From Centropus unirufus (lineage: Eukaryota; Chordata; Aves; Cuculiformes; Centropidae): 64,000 nt of DNA. Positions 1-12,865 of the stretch are shown in pieces. Position 1 is the stretch's first letter; each line of letters starts with the position of its first letter. The notes beneath the pieces are model-generated. The model saw only the letters and a list, made by a program, of their open reading frames with translations, had not been told where the DNA came from and did no database searches. The stretch lies in NCBI GenBank assembly GCA_013397695.1, contig VYZI01000344.1:273076-337075 (forward strand), in the 5' to 3' direction. Made by a program: the position numbers and the translations under genes.

Positions 1-3000
1 AAAAAATACTATACTAAAATAATAAGATATATTCCTTAATAAACACCGAGCTGAAAAAAAGCTGTAGCAAAGCGTTGGGTTTCACAGGCTCAGGGACTAA
101 GTGTCTAAAACTCACTACAGAATCCTCTCAGGTATTTCTCAAGTGTTTTTTTTTTAATTTCTGTAAAAAGAAAGGAACTTCACTCTGCACACCGAGGGCA
201 ATACGCTGCTGTTATCAATGTACACCATTGTACAACTCCCTCGGGCTTTATCGCCGCTGGAAGATGCCACCTTCCCCCAGGAGGAGGTATCGCTCAGTCC
301 CAGCACGGGCAGGCTCTCAGAAATGCCCGGGCTTCCAGAATTACAGCCAGCAGCCTCAATCAAGACACCATAACAACCAGCCCTGCCAACTTCTTGCAAA
401 CCGACCACATCGACGTGCGCTGATGGCTTGTTGGGTAGGTGGGTGCCTCCCACCAATGGTCATAGTGAGGGGTTTTATTCATAAATGCTTTTTGTAAAAA
501 TCACACGAAAAACACATGTGATAGCATCCTCGTTTGCATCACGTGAGTCTCATCCCACTGCATCCAGAGGGAACTGAACAAGAGGCAAGGAACTCAGGGC
601 TCTAAAATCACAGCTTGTGAAATTTCAGGAAAAAAATAAACTATTTTGATTGTTTCACCAAAAAACGATTTCTCTTTTCTGCCTTTCACGAAGGCTTCTT
701 TCACCCCTTTGCTTTTCAGGCTGCAGATCAGGAGAAAAGGCTGGTGCAAAGGATGCAGAGCCCAGCATATAACAATTCAATGTAACAGAGAAATAGGGTC
801 AATTATTAAACCATCTGCTTTCTGCAACCCACGGGGTTTTCAGCATTTTCTAAGGAAAGCTGTTTGAAAAGCTGCTTTCTGTCCTGCAGCATTAAGAGAA
901 CGTACCTACTTTTGTGGGTTTTTTTGTCGCATTTGTAGTTGAAAGCATTGGGTAAATATCCAGTGCTAGGTGTTAGTAGCTTTTACCCCTTCCGTGTCAG
1001 TTCCCTGACCCTGCAGAATCTTAATCCCAAACTGTATAAAACCGGTACAAAAAATATATATATCAATAGTAATGGTACTACTACAGCAAGAGTAAGATAA
1101 CCACCTGTATCATGACTGCTAAATAATTTTCCTTATTAAGCACCAGATCAGCAATGGCTTGTTATGCAGGAAAATGTAGGATTTTGAGAGATTCCACCAA
1201 GTCACCCCGAGTCAGCCTGAAAGTGCAGCTATGCAAATTGAAATACAAAGCAGCCATGAAGCTTAACACCCATTGGCAATGATTCACACTTTTGTTTACA
1301 CTGTGAAAATCCTCTTTGCCTTAAATTTTCTCCTGGGGACATGTGTTTCCATGTATTTTAACAAGACAATTTCTCGCTTTCATCTTCTCCTGCCCAGAAC
1401 CCAGCCAGTCAAGTAAAGGCTGTAACTCGCAACAAACCCTCCCAAGTATATAAAAGGATTAGGTAAGGGTGTTATTATTGGCTTTGTTGTCACTGAAAAT
1501 AGCACATTTTCATTACACTGGAATACCCTTCTTTTTCTAAGATCTTACACAAGACAAAGTGATGGTTTCTACCATGATGCAGCTACGAGAATTCAAATTC
1601 AAATTGTAAGTGTAGGTCAGGATGCAACAATAGGCACAGTGAAGTAAAACCTCACAAATCATCCCCAGTGTTGCTTACTCAGTGACAAAACATCTTTTTT
1701 TTTAATGTGAAGACAGAGTAGTTTATATTAATTTAAAAATTTCAGGCTAAAACCAGGGATCATCAAAAATCCATTTTGCCCCTTCTGCTGGTGGAGACTT
1801 TTAAAATGCTCTAGGAAGTCCATCCAGTGCTTTGACCACTGGCTTTCACTTCACGGTAGATGTGAAATTTTACACAAACCAATGGATTGATTAGCAGACA
1901 GTAAGGAGTGAGAGAATGAATGCAAACACATCTCATTTAAATGGCTATGTGCATGTGCGCAGTACAATCAAATAGGACATGCCCAGCACAATTCCTATTT
2001 GTTTCCTGCAGTAGTGAATTTTAGAGATGAAACACAATAGATCCTGTCGTTCATTGGATTAGAAAAAGGCAAGTGATTTTCTTCAGGTCCTCAAAGTCCC
2101 TTGATGATACATAAAAAAAATTCTAAAAAGAAATATTACGACCTCCATTCCAAAGAAATACGTAGCGTAAGGCAGATATTGTCTTTAAATGATACCGTAT
2201 TTTTGAATTATAGGCCAGTCCTTTGCCATCATTTGCAGCCACATGAAATTAAAAAGCTCAAATTGAAGCTGACAGGCAGAGCTAAGCATAGTACCGCCTG
2301 CAGCCCGTTATTTTCTCAGTGTCTTTGCCTCCAGACCCACGGAGTCTGCCATCCATTCATCTCTAGATCAGCTGCCCACATGCAGCCTGACAACCTGAAG
2401 CTACTTTGATGCTGCAGCCCCCAAAATGCAGAGATTTTCAGGCAGGCTCTCAGCGAGCCCGGTTGCCAGGAGCAGCCCAGCAGCTCAGGCAGAGCCGTGG
2501 AAATGAGCTGCCTTCAAGCTCCTTGCCGCTGCAGCTGGGCTGTCACCGTGTCTTGGCTACTACTGCGGTTTCTGGGCCAACTTTGGTGCCTCATGTTCAT
2601 GGAAGTGAGATCACGCAGAATTTTTTGGCCATTCATTAGAATCCATTGAAAAGGGGAAATTGATTTCCCTCTTCCTGCGACACCCCCTCTCTGCCATTGT
2701 CAAAGAAAATACTTTGTGGAAGCCCAACTCCTGCTGTTGCTTCCTAATCCATGTCCAAGAACAGCCTGGCTGCTGGGGATGGGCAAGGAGGGGATTGCAG
2801 CTACCTTGCTTTAACCCCCTGCGTGGTGGTAAACCATAGTGCGGTCACTGCCAGGCAGGGTTTACAGGCATCTCCTCCTGTGTAGAGGACAGTGGTGAAG
2901 CCAACAGCAGTGAGGGAAAGGGGAAAAGGAGAAAGAGGAGGCCAATCATCAAATGGACATGCTTCATTTGTCAAACTTAGCTCATAGCTGAAGTCAGCAC

Positions 3001-5276
3001 CCTCCCGAAATGCGCAAATCTAGCATCTAGAATCAAATCAATAAAATTTTTGCTTATATATAGTTTTATACCTCCGGCAAGATTAAAAAGAGCTACAGAA
3101 ATGCACTTTTATATATAATAAAAAATAGAAAATACAGCTTTCACACAAAAAGGAGAAGCCTTTGCTAGAGACTGAACTGGGATGAGAGAAGGAACTATTC
3201 TTAGAAGTATCTGATAAGAAGAGTTTTCCACCATGAAATGAGTTGATAGACAAATAACCATCGAAATAACAACAATTTTTCTTAAGTTACTTAGCTCTAG
3301 GGTTTAAAGAAAAAGAAAAAAGAAAAAAGTGAAGATAAAGTGGTGGTGTTCTACCAGGGATATATGTTCATCTGTGAAGGCTGATCAGGAACAATGTCTC
3401 CCAAAAACTAAACTTCTCCCAATGTTTATCACGAAAAATGGAGGAGCCTGTTTCATCCAGAAAGTTTCCTAAATTTAGTCTGGCCTGAAACTAAGGTACA
3501 ATTTCTCCACCAATTCTGTGTGATCTCCTGCTAGTTAAAAGCACAGCATACATAATGAGTATTGAGAAGTCTGGGACGCAGTTCCCTGGAATCCTTCAGA
3601 CACCAGGGTCATGCAAACACCTCAAAGCAGCCCTTAAACTTCCTCTGGAAGTCCTCAGGGTCCAGTGGAATCATGTGTGATAACTTAGGGATGTTCATAA
3701 CTCCTCTTCAAGAATCGTACAGATTACAACTTATTTAAAAGACCCATTCTACTTTTTATTTGATGCCATAATTACTTACGTTTGGTTAAGTGGAAATTCT
3801 GTTTTATTGTACCTTTTGGTTAGTCCTACAGATTCATGTCACTTTTCTCTGAAAGCCCAGCCCATCTTACCTGATCTTGTAGGTACAAGTTCCTCTTCTT
3901 TTGTCAGTGTTGAAACTCATAACTTCAGCCACTTTCGGGAACTGAGAAAGCACAGTAGTCTACATTCCCAGGCAAGAACCAGTGCCTGGAATGGGAGCTC
4001 CACTCTATTCTCACTTTCCAGAAAGCAAAATGAAGCAGTTGCATTATGTAACTGTTGTGAGATGAGAAAGGCATCCAAAGCCTGTATATGGGAGGAAGAA
4101 TTGTTGCAATCTCAGCAGATTAAAGGTACAGAGAGTGTGTTCCTGGCTTCTACTGGGGAACCGGAAAGAAATCTGTCATCCCAAGGTCAAAAGCATGAGG
4201 TGCAATTAGCAGAAAGATATATTCTTTGTGAAAAGTCGACACAGATCACACCCCAAGAAAAGCTATAGAAAACATACAGAATATGAGCCTGGAATTTGAA
4301 ATCTTGAAACAGTGCCCCCAGGAATTCAAGGTCTGAATCGGGGAGATTAAATAAAAACAGCCTAAACTATACTGTGCTCTTGCCTTATTTTGACTACTCT
4401 TTTGTTTGTTTACTGCTTCCTTTATGTATGGTGACAAGGTGGTTGATACCAGCCCCCAAGTTGATACCAGGCATGCATAGTCCTGAAGAATCAGCGGGCT
4501 CAACCGGACAGAGAGTCATCTGGAAACAATCCCTTCAGGCACGATCGACTTGGGAGTTGAGGTTGTGCAGAACCCCTGAAATACTGATTATTGTAAGAAT
4601 GAGAACTTCGAATAACTCTCTGATTAACATCACTCGCAGCAGGAGGGAGAAGATGCTACATCCTGAATAATCAGTTGTGAAGGCGTTATGTGATTCTCCC
4701 CCCCCCCCAGTAACCTCCCACGTCACATGCCTCTAACATCAGATCTTAATTTACCGTCAGAACTGTACAGGCAGGGCACTGGCAGAGAAATACCGCTCTG
4801 CAGAACAGATTGGAGCACCTAGTCTCAGAGCCTCCTACCCTCCACCAGTTTATACATATTAAAAAGGCAATGGTGTAAATAGGCATTCCCACCACTGGTC
4901 GGAAGGACCGCTCAGAGTCACTATCACAAATGATGCTCCTTCTGGCTTCCAGTCCCAGGACTTTTCCCTTGTCCTGTAGATCTCAATTTAGATGGCCATA
5001 AATGTCTGCGTTTTTAGGAAAACTAGGTTAAAAATAAACCAGCCTGTTAGCACCTGAGATAAAATGGGGGAAGGACAGGAGCCATGTAGAGTGGAATTTT
5101 AGTGCTGAATATTGCCTGGATCCTCGTGTCTTTCTCTATAGGCTGGGGCTGCCCAAGGCTGCTTGCTCCAGCAAGCATCTTCTCCTTCTGAGAACTTTGG
5201 AGGAGCCTCTGGGACAATTCTGTGATAAGACTTGCTGAGATAAAGCTGCCTTTCACCTCTTGCTTAATTCTCAATG
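1..5276. other. Intergenic, no gene recognised
   Basis: No coding exon, repeat family or RNA gene was recognised. An AATAAA on the plus strand at 39-44 could mark the 3' end of a gene lying to the left. In mammals GPR161 ends toward DCAF6 in this orientation, but nothing in the sequence confirms it. Positions 150-500 and 2300-2620 are slightly more GC-rich and carry short open frames on overlapping strands. Confidence 0.5.
4698..4708. repeat. C11 homopolymer
   Basis: Eleven C bases in a row, a likely length-variable site. Confidence 0.9.
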
Positions 5277-5358
5277 GTTCTTCTCTTAGTCTGTTCTTAG
5301 TCTGTTCTCTTAGTCTCTTAGTTCTGGTTCTCTTAGTCTGTTCTTCTCTTAGACTGTT
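5277..5358. repeat. Short minisatellite, TCTTAGTCTGTTC-type unit
   Basis: Imperfect tandem copies of a unit of about 10-13 bases (TTCTCTTAGTCTG with variants) run for some 80 bases. It is followed by an A-rich run at 5374-5390. Unit length varies between copies, as in slippage-derived repeats. Confidence 0.85.
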
Positions 5359-7971
5359 GCTGTTTATACAAAAGAAGAAAAAAAAAAAACAAACCATAAT
5401 TCAACCAGGAAGGCTCAGAAAATTTTGAGTGTTTAAAATTCTCAGGAGGAGGATGGCAGGCATGCACTGCACCTGGACAGCAGAGAGTCAGAAGTGATGA
5501 GCCCAAATAACAGAGCGATGGGGCAAGGATCACCGGTTCAACAGCAAGGTACCCCACCATGGAGAAACTGAGTACGTGGCTGCTTGGTTCCTGCAATAGT
5601 TAGACTCTGGGGGGCTTGGAGAGGCAGAATTTAAGAGAGAAACGCTGTACGCAAACAGTTGGAATTGGCAGCTATTTTGCACAGATCTCTTTTGAGAACA
5701 TTTTAATTCCCTAGCTTTAAAAAATGCACTTCCCCTTCCTTCTTCCGTACCTTACATCAAGCAGCCCTGCCAGCTCCCGTGTGACGAAGAGTGGGGAGCT
5801 ATTGCTCATTCCTGGCCATATGTTTCTGTCAGATGTTTATTTGCACGAGTGACAAATCGTTCTGAGCTTTTGAAAAGCTATGGGAGGCATTGCCATTCTC
5901 CACTCCTACCTGACTTCTGCAGTCACAGCCTGCGCTGCAGTCAAGGAGCAGGCAGCTCCCGGGGATGCAGAGGGAAAGAACAAGACCTGCAAGCCAAGCA
6001 GATGTAGGCTGTGGATCAGCACCCTTAAACTGCAAAGGGAAACGCTCTGGAACTAAAGTGACCCCACCAGTAGTTTCAGAAGCACCTAGAGAGGAAGATC
6101 CTCCTTTCTGAAAGGGAACGGCTTGTGAGGAAAAGGAGAACAGTGAAATCAAGGGCCTGGCATCTCTGCTACTGTCCCTCTCTGTTGGGCTATCAAAGGA
6201 TTTTTAAACTTCTGCAATTAAGACCATTTGTCCTCTTAGTGCCATTAGTCTTAGCCACAGTGAGGCAAATGAAGCTTAAAGGTAATGCTTCAGTTTTCTC
6301 TGTCTTTTTTTTAAAGAATAAAACCCCATATAAACGTTTTGTTAGTGTCCGTGTTCCTTTACTGGCAAGTTTGGATGCCCACAAGACCATGAAACCAAGA
6401 AATCTTGTGCCACAAGCAGAAAACTAAAAGAAGGACACCTCGGAGAGATGCTGATGGAAAGGCCAGCCGTAACAAAGGTTTGGAGGGTATCACAAAAGGA
6501 GATGTTCATTTTGGGGTGTACCCCTGGTACAAGCTCTAGTGGAGATAGTGGCTCTTTTTTAAGACATAATTAACTCCTGAAACTAATCTTAGTAGCTCTT
6601 AATTAGTCAGAAACTGGTCCTACCCACCAGCATCACCATGAAAAGGAGGCAGAGAAAATCTGCTTCTCAGTGCAGGCTCTCTACTCTTCACAAGGGAAGC
6701 TCAGGTTTTTCCTTTTCTTTGTTGTGAAGAGCAGATGGAAGCTCCAGTATCCTAAGGGAATTGGGTGCTGGTGGTGGGGGCTGATGGCCTGGCCATCCTG
6801 GCATCCATATGTTAGAATATTGCTAGTTATTCATGAAACCCAGAAAAGCAGTTATTTTCTAGCAGTTTGTGATTTGTTTGCTGTTCCTTCCCAGCTTTCA
6901 GGAGATTCGGTTTTCAACAAAGATGTCAGCTGTGCTAAGATCTTGGGCTTCGCAACACCTCAGGGGAAGGTAATCCACTTTGCGCTCTTCTTAAACTGTC
7001 CCTTCATTTGCTTTGCTTTTCATGTCGTAGTATCCTCTCCATTATTGCCTTTATCTACTTTGCTTACAAATGCCGTAATTCTCTAATCTTGGAAAAATTG
7101 CCCTTCCTCCCGCTCTACCTTTCTTACTTTCAGTAAATTAGCTGGTGCTTCCATGACAACAAAATTGATTCTATCTTCTGTCTCCATAAGTCTCAGGCAA
7201 GCTGTCTGTTCATGGGACCTTGTCTTCTCTGACAGCTCGCTTCCTGGTTTCCCTCCAGCACACCTCAACAGCAATTGCTGAGTTAAAGGAGACATTTCTG
7301 GTGCTGTTTTACCTGATTGTTCTGCCACTTCCAGGAACATTTCCTTCCATGGCTGTCAGGGATTGCTCTCTTTTTATCCTGTCTGCTTCACAGACTGTTC
7401 CTACTTGACACATCTCAAGTTCTGTAACTTTCTTTGTCTTTTTTTTCAGCTAGCTTCAGTGTTTCCCTTAGGACTTGTTTTCTTACCTGAGCCCTCTTGC
7501 TCCCTAACTTCACCAAGCATCTCTGTGCTGCTAGCTGCCAAATTAATCTCTCTTTAGCCCATCTCCATAGCCCTGGACAGCTTTGTACCTCCAGACATCT
7601 GCTTAGCATCATCTCATCTCTTTCTCCTACCAATTTGGACTAAAATATCCTTACTTTTTACATCCAGTTGTGATAGCTAACATGCAAGTAGTAATTCAGC
7701 TTTTACACTTACTCCTCTCAGTTTAAGCAGCTCAACTGAGTCAGGCAAGAGATTTCATAACGGAATGTTTAGACTTCTTCCTTATTTTTCTAATTAACAC
7801 AGTTGAGAAGGACTGTTTCTCATATTTTCCAGCATCATTTGAAGCCATTAACTGTTCCATAAAGGAGGTGATTGTCTGGCTGCAAACCTGCAATAGGGGT
7901 AGAAGAGCAGCTGTTGCTAACATCCAGCTCTTCAGCCAAACCAACACTTGGAGAAGGCTTTTAAAACAAGT

Positions 7972-7992
7972 ATCATCGTCATCATCATCATC
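7972..7992. repeat. ATC microsatellite
   Basis: Seven ATC-type units with one interruption (ATCATCGTC then ATC repeats). Confidence 0.9.
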
Positions 7993-8512
7993 TCATTATC
8001 ATTTGGATACTCTTACCTAGTAGGGTGTAGAAAAGTGAAGTTGAGCAGACTACCAAAATATCTGCTAATTAGCCGCAGCTTCCCCCAGTATCAAACTATG
8101 AAAGGATCATAGTCTGAAATCATCAGGTCTGTAAAACATCATTGACAGTTTTGTTAACTGCCATGTCCTAGCAGAGCACTTTTTGAACCATCGGGATATG
8201 TTTTTCCTTTCAGAAAGAGATGCTTTATAGCTGGATTTCTGCAAGCAGGAGGAATCCAATACTAATGTCACGTCAGTAGGCCGGGCTGAAATAAGGGGCA
8301 CTTGGGTGAATCACGATAACAAAGTCTGCAATATCCAAAGGCTGACCAGAGATTGATCAGATTTTCTCAACCCAGACGAATTAAGCTAAACTCATGCAAA
8401 TTAAGGCTGGAAAAGTCTTTTGATTTAGACTTAGAAAAGGAGCCGTGGACAGTAAGGCTCTGTCTCCCCAACCCCTGTGGAGCAATACGTCCCCTAGTCC
8501 CACTGAATTAAA

Positions 8513-8544
8513 CCCCAAAAACCCCCAGAACCCGAACAAAACCC
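8513..8544 (-). other. Candidate G-quadruplex motif
   Basis: On the minus strand four G runs of 3, 3, 5 and 4 are separated by loops of 8, 4 and 5 bases. This fits the usual four-tract pattern only if one loop of 8 is allowed. It lies inside a longer A/C-rich (plus strand) stretch to about 8571. Confidence 0.55.
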
Positions 8545-10702
8545 AAAACACATCAACAACACCACCACTTTAGCAGTGATTTTATCTTTGCTTGGGAAAA
8601 CTCTGTGGTTCATGATATCTGCGTAAGGACTCACCGCTGTCAGTCCCCTTTGCAGAAAGAGCTGTAGTCTCATTCTCAACTTCAGTGAGTACATTTCTGT
8701 TCTAAACATGTCTTGATAACACTGGGAAGCACCTGTTGAACAAGAGGGAAAAACCTTGTGCAAACACGCACAAGGAAAATCAGACTCCAGGAAACCAGAG
8801 ACGCCTTTACCAACCGGAGAGGCAATGACAAGCAGGTCCATGCTGCAACCTCGCCTGGTTCAGTCCCTCTTCCCCCAAGCACTAGGGTGAATTTTCTTCT
8901 GAATTAATTACAACTGGCTCAAAATTTTGTAATAATTCTAGCAATATTCTGCCTGCTCCACACCCACAGCAGTTTTCCCCCACAGCCACACCACAAATTC
9001 CTTGCCACTGGCTGTGCAGCTATCAGCTTCCTAGTGCTCTAAATAGCTCCCTGCTCCCAGCTGACATTCCCAGCCCACAGAAGCCTGAATAGTCCTGCCC
9101 AGCTCCTCAGATAGGCAAATACAGAAATAACATACTGTTTTACTATTTATTTCTCTGCAAGTTTTGACTTGTAGATTTTCTGGAGATAGTATAAACAGGA
9201 GAAAACCCCTGTACCATGCACAAATTCAACAATGTATGACCTTGCTTTTTAACTGGCTCACAAGTATACTGGGAGGCTGAGCACCCAGGATAGTTATTGC
9301 CTTGGATAAGAGGAGACTAGATAATTGGGCCAGAGTCTTAGAAAAGTGGCTCTAATTTCGACTAAAAATATGTTAGCAGTTCTTCTGCCTTATTCTTAAT
9401 GACACAGCCTTCTTCTCCCAGAGTGGTTCCTTTCCCACTTTCCCAGACTTTCTCTATTCACAACTTCTCCTAAACAGGACACAATCTTGTGTGTCTCTTT
9501 CGCAGCTCCTACTTTCAAGCCCCAGCTTTCTCCCAGGTGAAACTGATACCGATTTAACCCCCAAAGTACCCCCCCCCAAAGAAAACTTACTTTATTTCTT
9601 CCTGTTTAGGCAAAGACAGGCAAGATTTCTGAACATGAAAGTTTTATCACATAAAGTGCATCAGTAGGTAAGAGGTTATATTAAAATAATGCCACAGAAA
9701 GACAGTTTTATTCCATTTGCACTAAACTTGACAACTGCTTTGCAATTCTTCCTAACCATGACAAGCTCTGGGTTTAATTATACTAAAAGTTGAAGTACAT
9801 TATATCGAATCACATTAAATACAATGAAACAAAACTTGCTTATTCCCAAGTTAACCACATAGTGTAACTTTTACCCCAAATTTAACCTAAACAGAATATT
9901 TGCCGTTTCACTGCCTTAAAAGCTCCATATTATACAGAGTTTGCTATTTATTTAACAGCTGCTGTAGCTTAAGGCTGGATTTTTCTCTAGTCATCACACT
10001 TTAGAATTTATTGAGGCTCAAGACTGGAGCAGTTGATACAATGCCAGGGATTACTTAGGTAAGGTATAGCCCCACCAGGCAGGAGAGAAGGGGTTGAAAT
10101 AGGTGGGTAGGTGTGGAACCTCTGGGTCGCTTTGAAAATCCACCATGTGTTTCTGCCCAGCAGCCCTGACATTGCATTGTGTGGATGACTTCAAAGCTGC
10201 CCTACGTGCTGCACCCAATAGTCCACCTGTCTTCTTCAAATCACATGTAATGAGGGTTCTTCTCTCTGTGGCACCCCTCAGAGATTACTTATCACAATAT
10301 CAATAGATTCTTCTACAAAAATACTCCAAAATCAACAAATGCCCACATGAAAACACCTTATCCTGGAGCATCCTCTTGCTGACAAACAGGATACTTTCTG
10401 TTCCCATGACGGCCATAACACTCCAATGGCTCACGCAAAGTTGAAAAACAAATGCGCAGTGCAATGTTTTTTATGTGAGTTAAAACAGAATTGGAATCGG
10501 AAGTTTTTAGCATTTTGTTGAATAATTGTCTTTCTCACAGAGGGAAGCTCAGGTGCTGAAGGTGAGGGTACTCAGCAGTACCAGTGCTGCTGGTTTCCTT
10601 TACTTCCTTACCCATTTGGGTGCTGAAAGACACAGACTTTCTTGAAATGTTTTCACATTTCACATCTCTAGGCAGAGGTGCTGGGGCTCGTTTCTTTTCT
10701 TT

Positions 10703-10741
10703 AAAAACAAAACAATACGAAACAAAACAAAGCAAAACAAC
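10703..10741. repeat. AAAAC-type low-complexity repeat
   Basis: An imperfect series of AAAAC/AAACA units with occasional substitutions; a second A-rich run follows at 10816-10833. Confidence 0.8.
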
Positions 10742-12842
10742 CACCTCGCTTTTCCCGATATTTGGTTTGGAAGAATTAACATAACCTGGAAAAGCTGGCT
10801 TCATGCTTTTGTTAAAAAAAAAACAAAAAAAACATTTTCTTACAGTTCTTTTGGCCTCTCTGTAACTAATAGAGCCAAGTAATTTTAACTAGATACGTTT
10901 AGGGATTTTTTTGTCGTGGGTTTATTTTCCTTTTTTGCAGAGCCAGCTCATAGTTGGCTGTTGATTCATTTAAAGCCCTTCGGTATCTTTGTGAACTTCT
11001 AACAAGAAAATATGTTCTCTCCACTAATAATTCTTGAAGAAAGCAATTTGGATTATTAAATGTTCTCTAAGCCCACTTTCCTATGACTTATGAGCTCTGC
11101 TAGCTTCAGTCATCGGGAGAAGAAAAACCAACTGAGGTAGGCACATAACACTGCACTAAGTAGCACTTCTTAGTAGCTACAACAAGAGGCACGAGTGATG
11201 CCATTGAGAGTTCAAGCAGTTACACAAAAATGCTTCGATAACTCATAAATAAAGTCCATTGGGATTTTTTTAAGAATGAGAATGTTTTTCCTGGAGAAAA
11301 TATTAGCGGCATCAAAATTGCTGTGTGCTGACGCTGGGGACCCATTTTGCTGAAAGCAAAGATGGGGAGGGTGAGCAGCTGGCTCAAAGATATTGAAAAG
11401 GCTTAGAAAATTCTTTTCTTATGTTGCTGTTTTTGGCTTTAGCTTGCTGTCTTGAGAAGTCATGGTGTGATCCGGAACCTTTTCTCCCTGGGCAGTTCTG
11501 GCTGCAGGTGGTTTCCATTTTGCAACTTGTTGGCAGCATTTGTAAAACCGTTAATGTCTGAGAGCGCAGTTGCTGATATTTTGAGGCAAGTGCTGCAGAC
11601 ACTGAAGAGTCTCATGAGAGCATCATGTGTCGTGCGCAAGGACATTATGCATACATATCTATAAACCCAACGTGCACTTAATCTTGTTTTTCTTTGGCTG
11701 CAATGTTGACGTCAATCTGCATAATTCAATACATAATTATTCATTTTAATGTGTGCATTTCTTTAGCTATCATTGTGTACCAGCTTGTTGCTTGTGCATA
11801 TTCATATTACATTTCATATTAGTTATCCGCTGGTCTTAATACATCATTTTAGGAATACAATTATTTTCTGCTGGCGTCACCACCATTTTGAGTTGAATAA
11901 TGAAATTTAGCCTTAAAACCATTACAACAGGAGATAATTTATGAAACACTAAACAAGAAGCCCTCCCTCCCCCCAAGAATTGACTGAGAGAAGAACAAAA
12001 GGTGTAATCATGGGTGATAATTGCATTGTCTCATTCAATTTTCTTCTGAAATCTTATTACAGCTGTCCCAGGAAAACATGCATTATACCATCCAAGTAAT
12101 GAAAGAGCAATTCTGAAAGCTAATTGTCTATAAAAATCTAGAGTTGATCCTTCGTTCCCTGGAAATAGGAAGGTAATTGCATTGGTACACAGATTCATGA
12201 AGATCATCCCTGGAATTTTAAATCCAGGTTCAGAGTACAAACTACCTCATAAGGTGTTGGAAGAATAAAACCACACTAAAATATTGCAGTGAGAGCGTTC
12301 CAACACAGAGATAGCTTCTCATTCTTTACAAGTCTATATCTGAGAGAAAAGCGCATGCAAGATCCAATGGCAAAATACTGATCATCCTGGCACCTTCTAG
12401 GCTGAAAATCTGTTAAACTGACACACCAGTTAGAAAAACAGTAAGATATTCAAGAATTTCTTCCAAGACACAGGAAACAAAAATGAGAAAAGGAAATGTA
12501 CCACAAATGGTTGTGTGCAAGTAATTTTTTGTTGTTCCTCCATTGATCTTTTTTTACGCCACAGTAATTACCTCAAATTGCAATAGGGAGAGTGTTCCAG
12601 AGGGTCTGATCAAAGCCCAGACCTGGAAATGGGCTGTTTACCCAGCAAGCCTAATCTTCCAGCTACTGCAAAGACAGCAAAATAAAGCAGTAAGAAACAT
12701 TGAAGTTCACCAAGGGAAATGAGGAGGCCCAGAATAACGTCTGAAGTGCTTTCTGACTGAAATTTAACCATGTGAAAGAGACCACATCAACTCTGCTGAA
12801 CAAAGTGTTAAGACAGGAACATCAAACAACATCAAACAAGCC

Positions 12843-12865
12843 TTTTTTTTTTTTTTTTTTTTTTT
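12843..12865. repeat. T23 homopolymer
   Basis: A run of 23 T in the intergenic part. It could be the poly(A) tail of a retrocopy on the minus strand, but no parent sequence was recognised on its right side. Confidence 0.85.

Noticed and set aside
75..497. 140-codon plus-strand frame and a 100-codon minus-strand frame overlapping it
   Set aside because: Both are open over the same bases, neither resembles a known family, and the region is moderately GC-rich, which lengthens chance frames.
12843..12865. T23 run considered as the poly(A) tail of a minus-strand retrocopy
   Set aside because: The sequence to its right shows no recognisable mRNA-like or SINE sequence, so it is reported only as a homopolymer.
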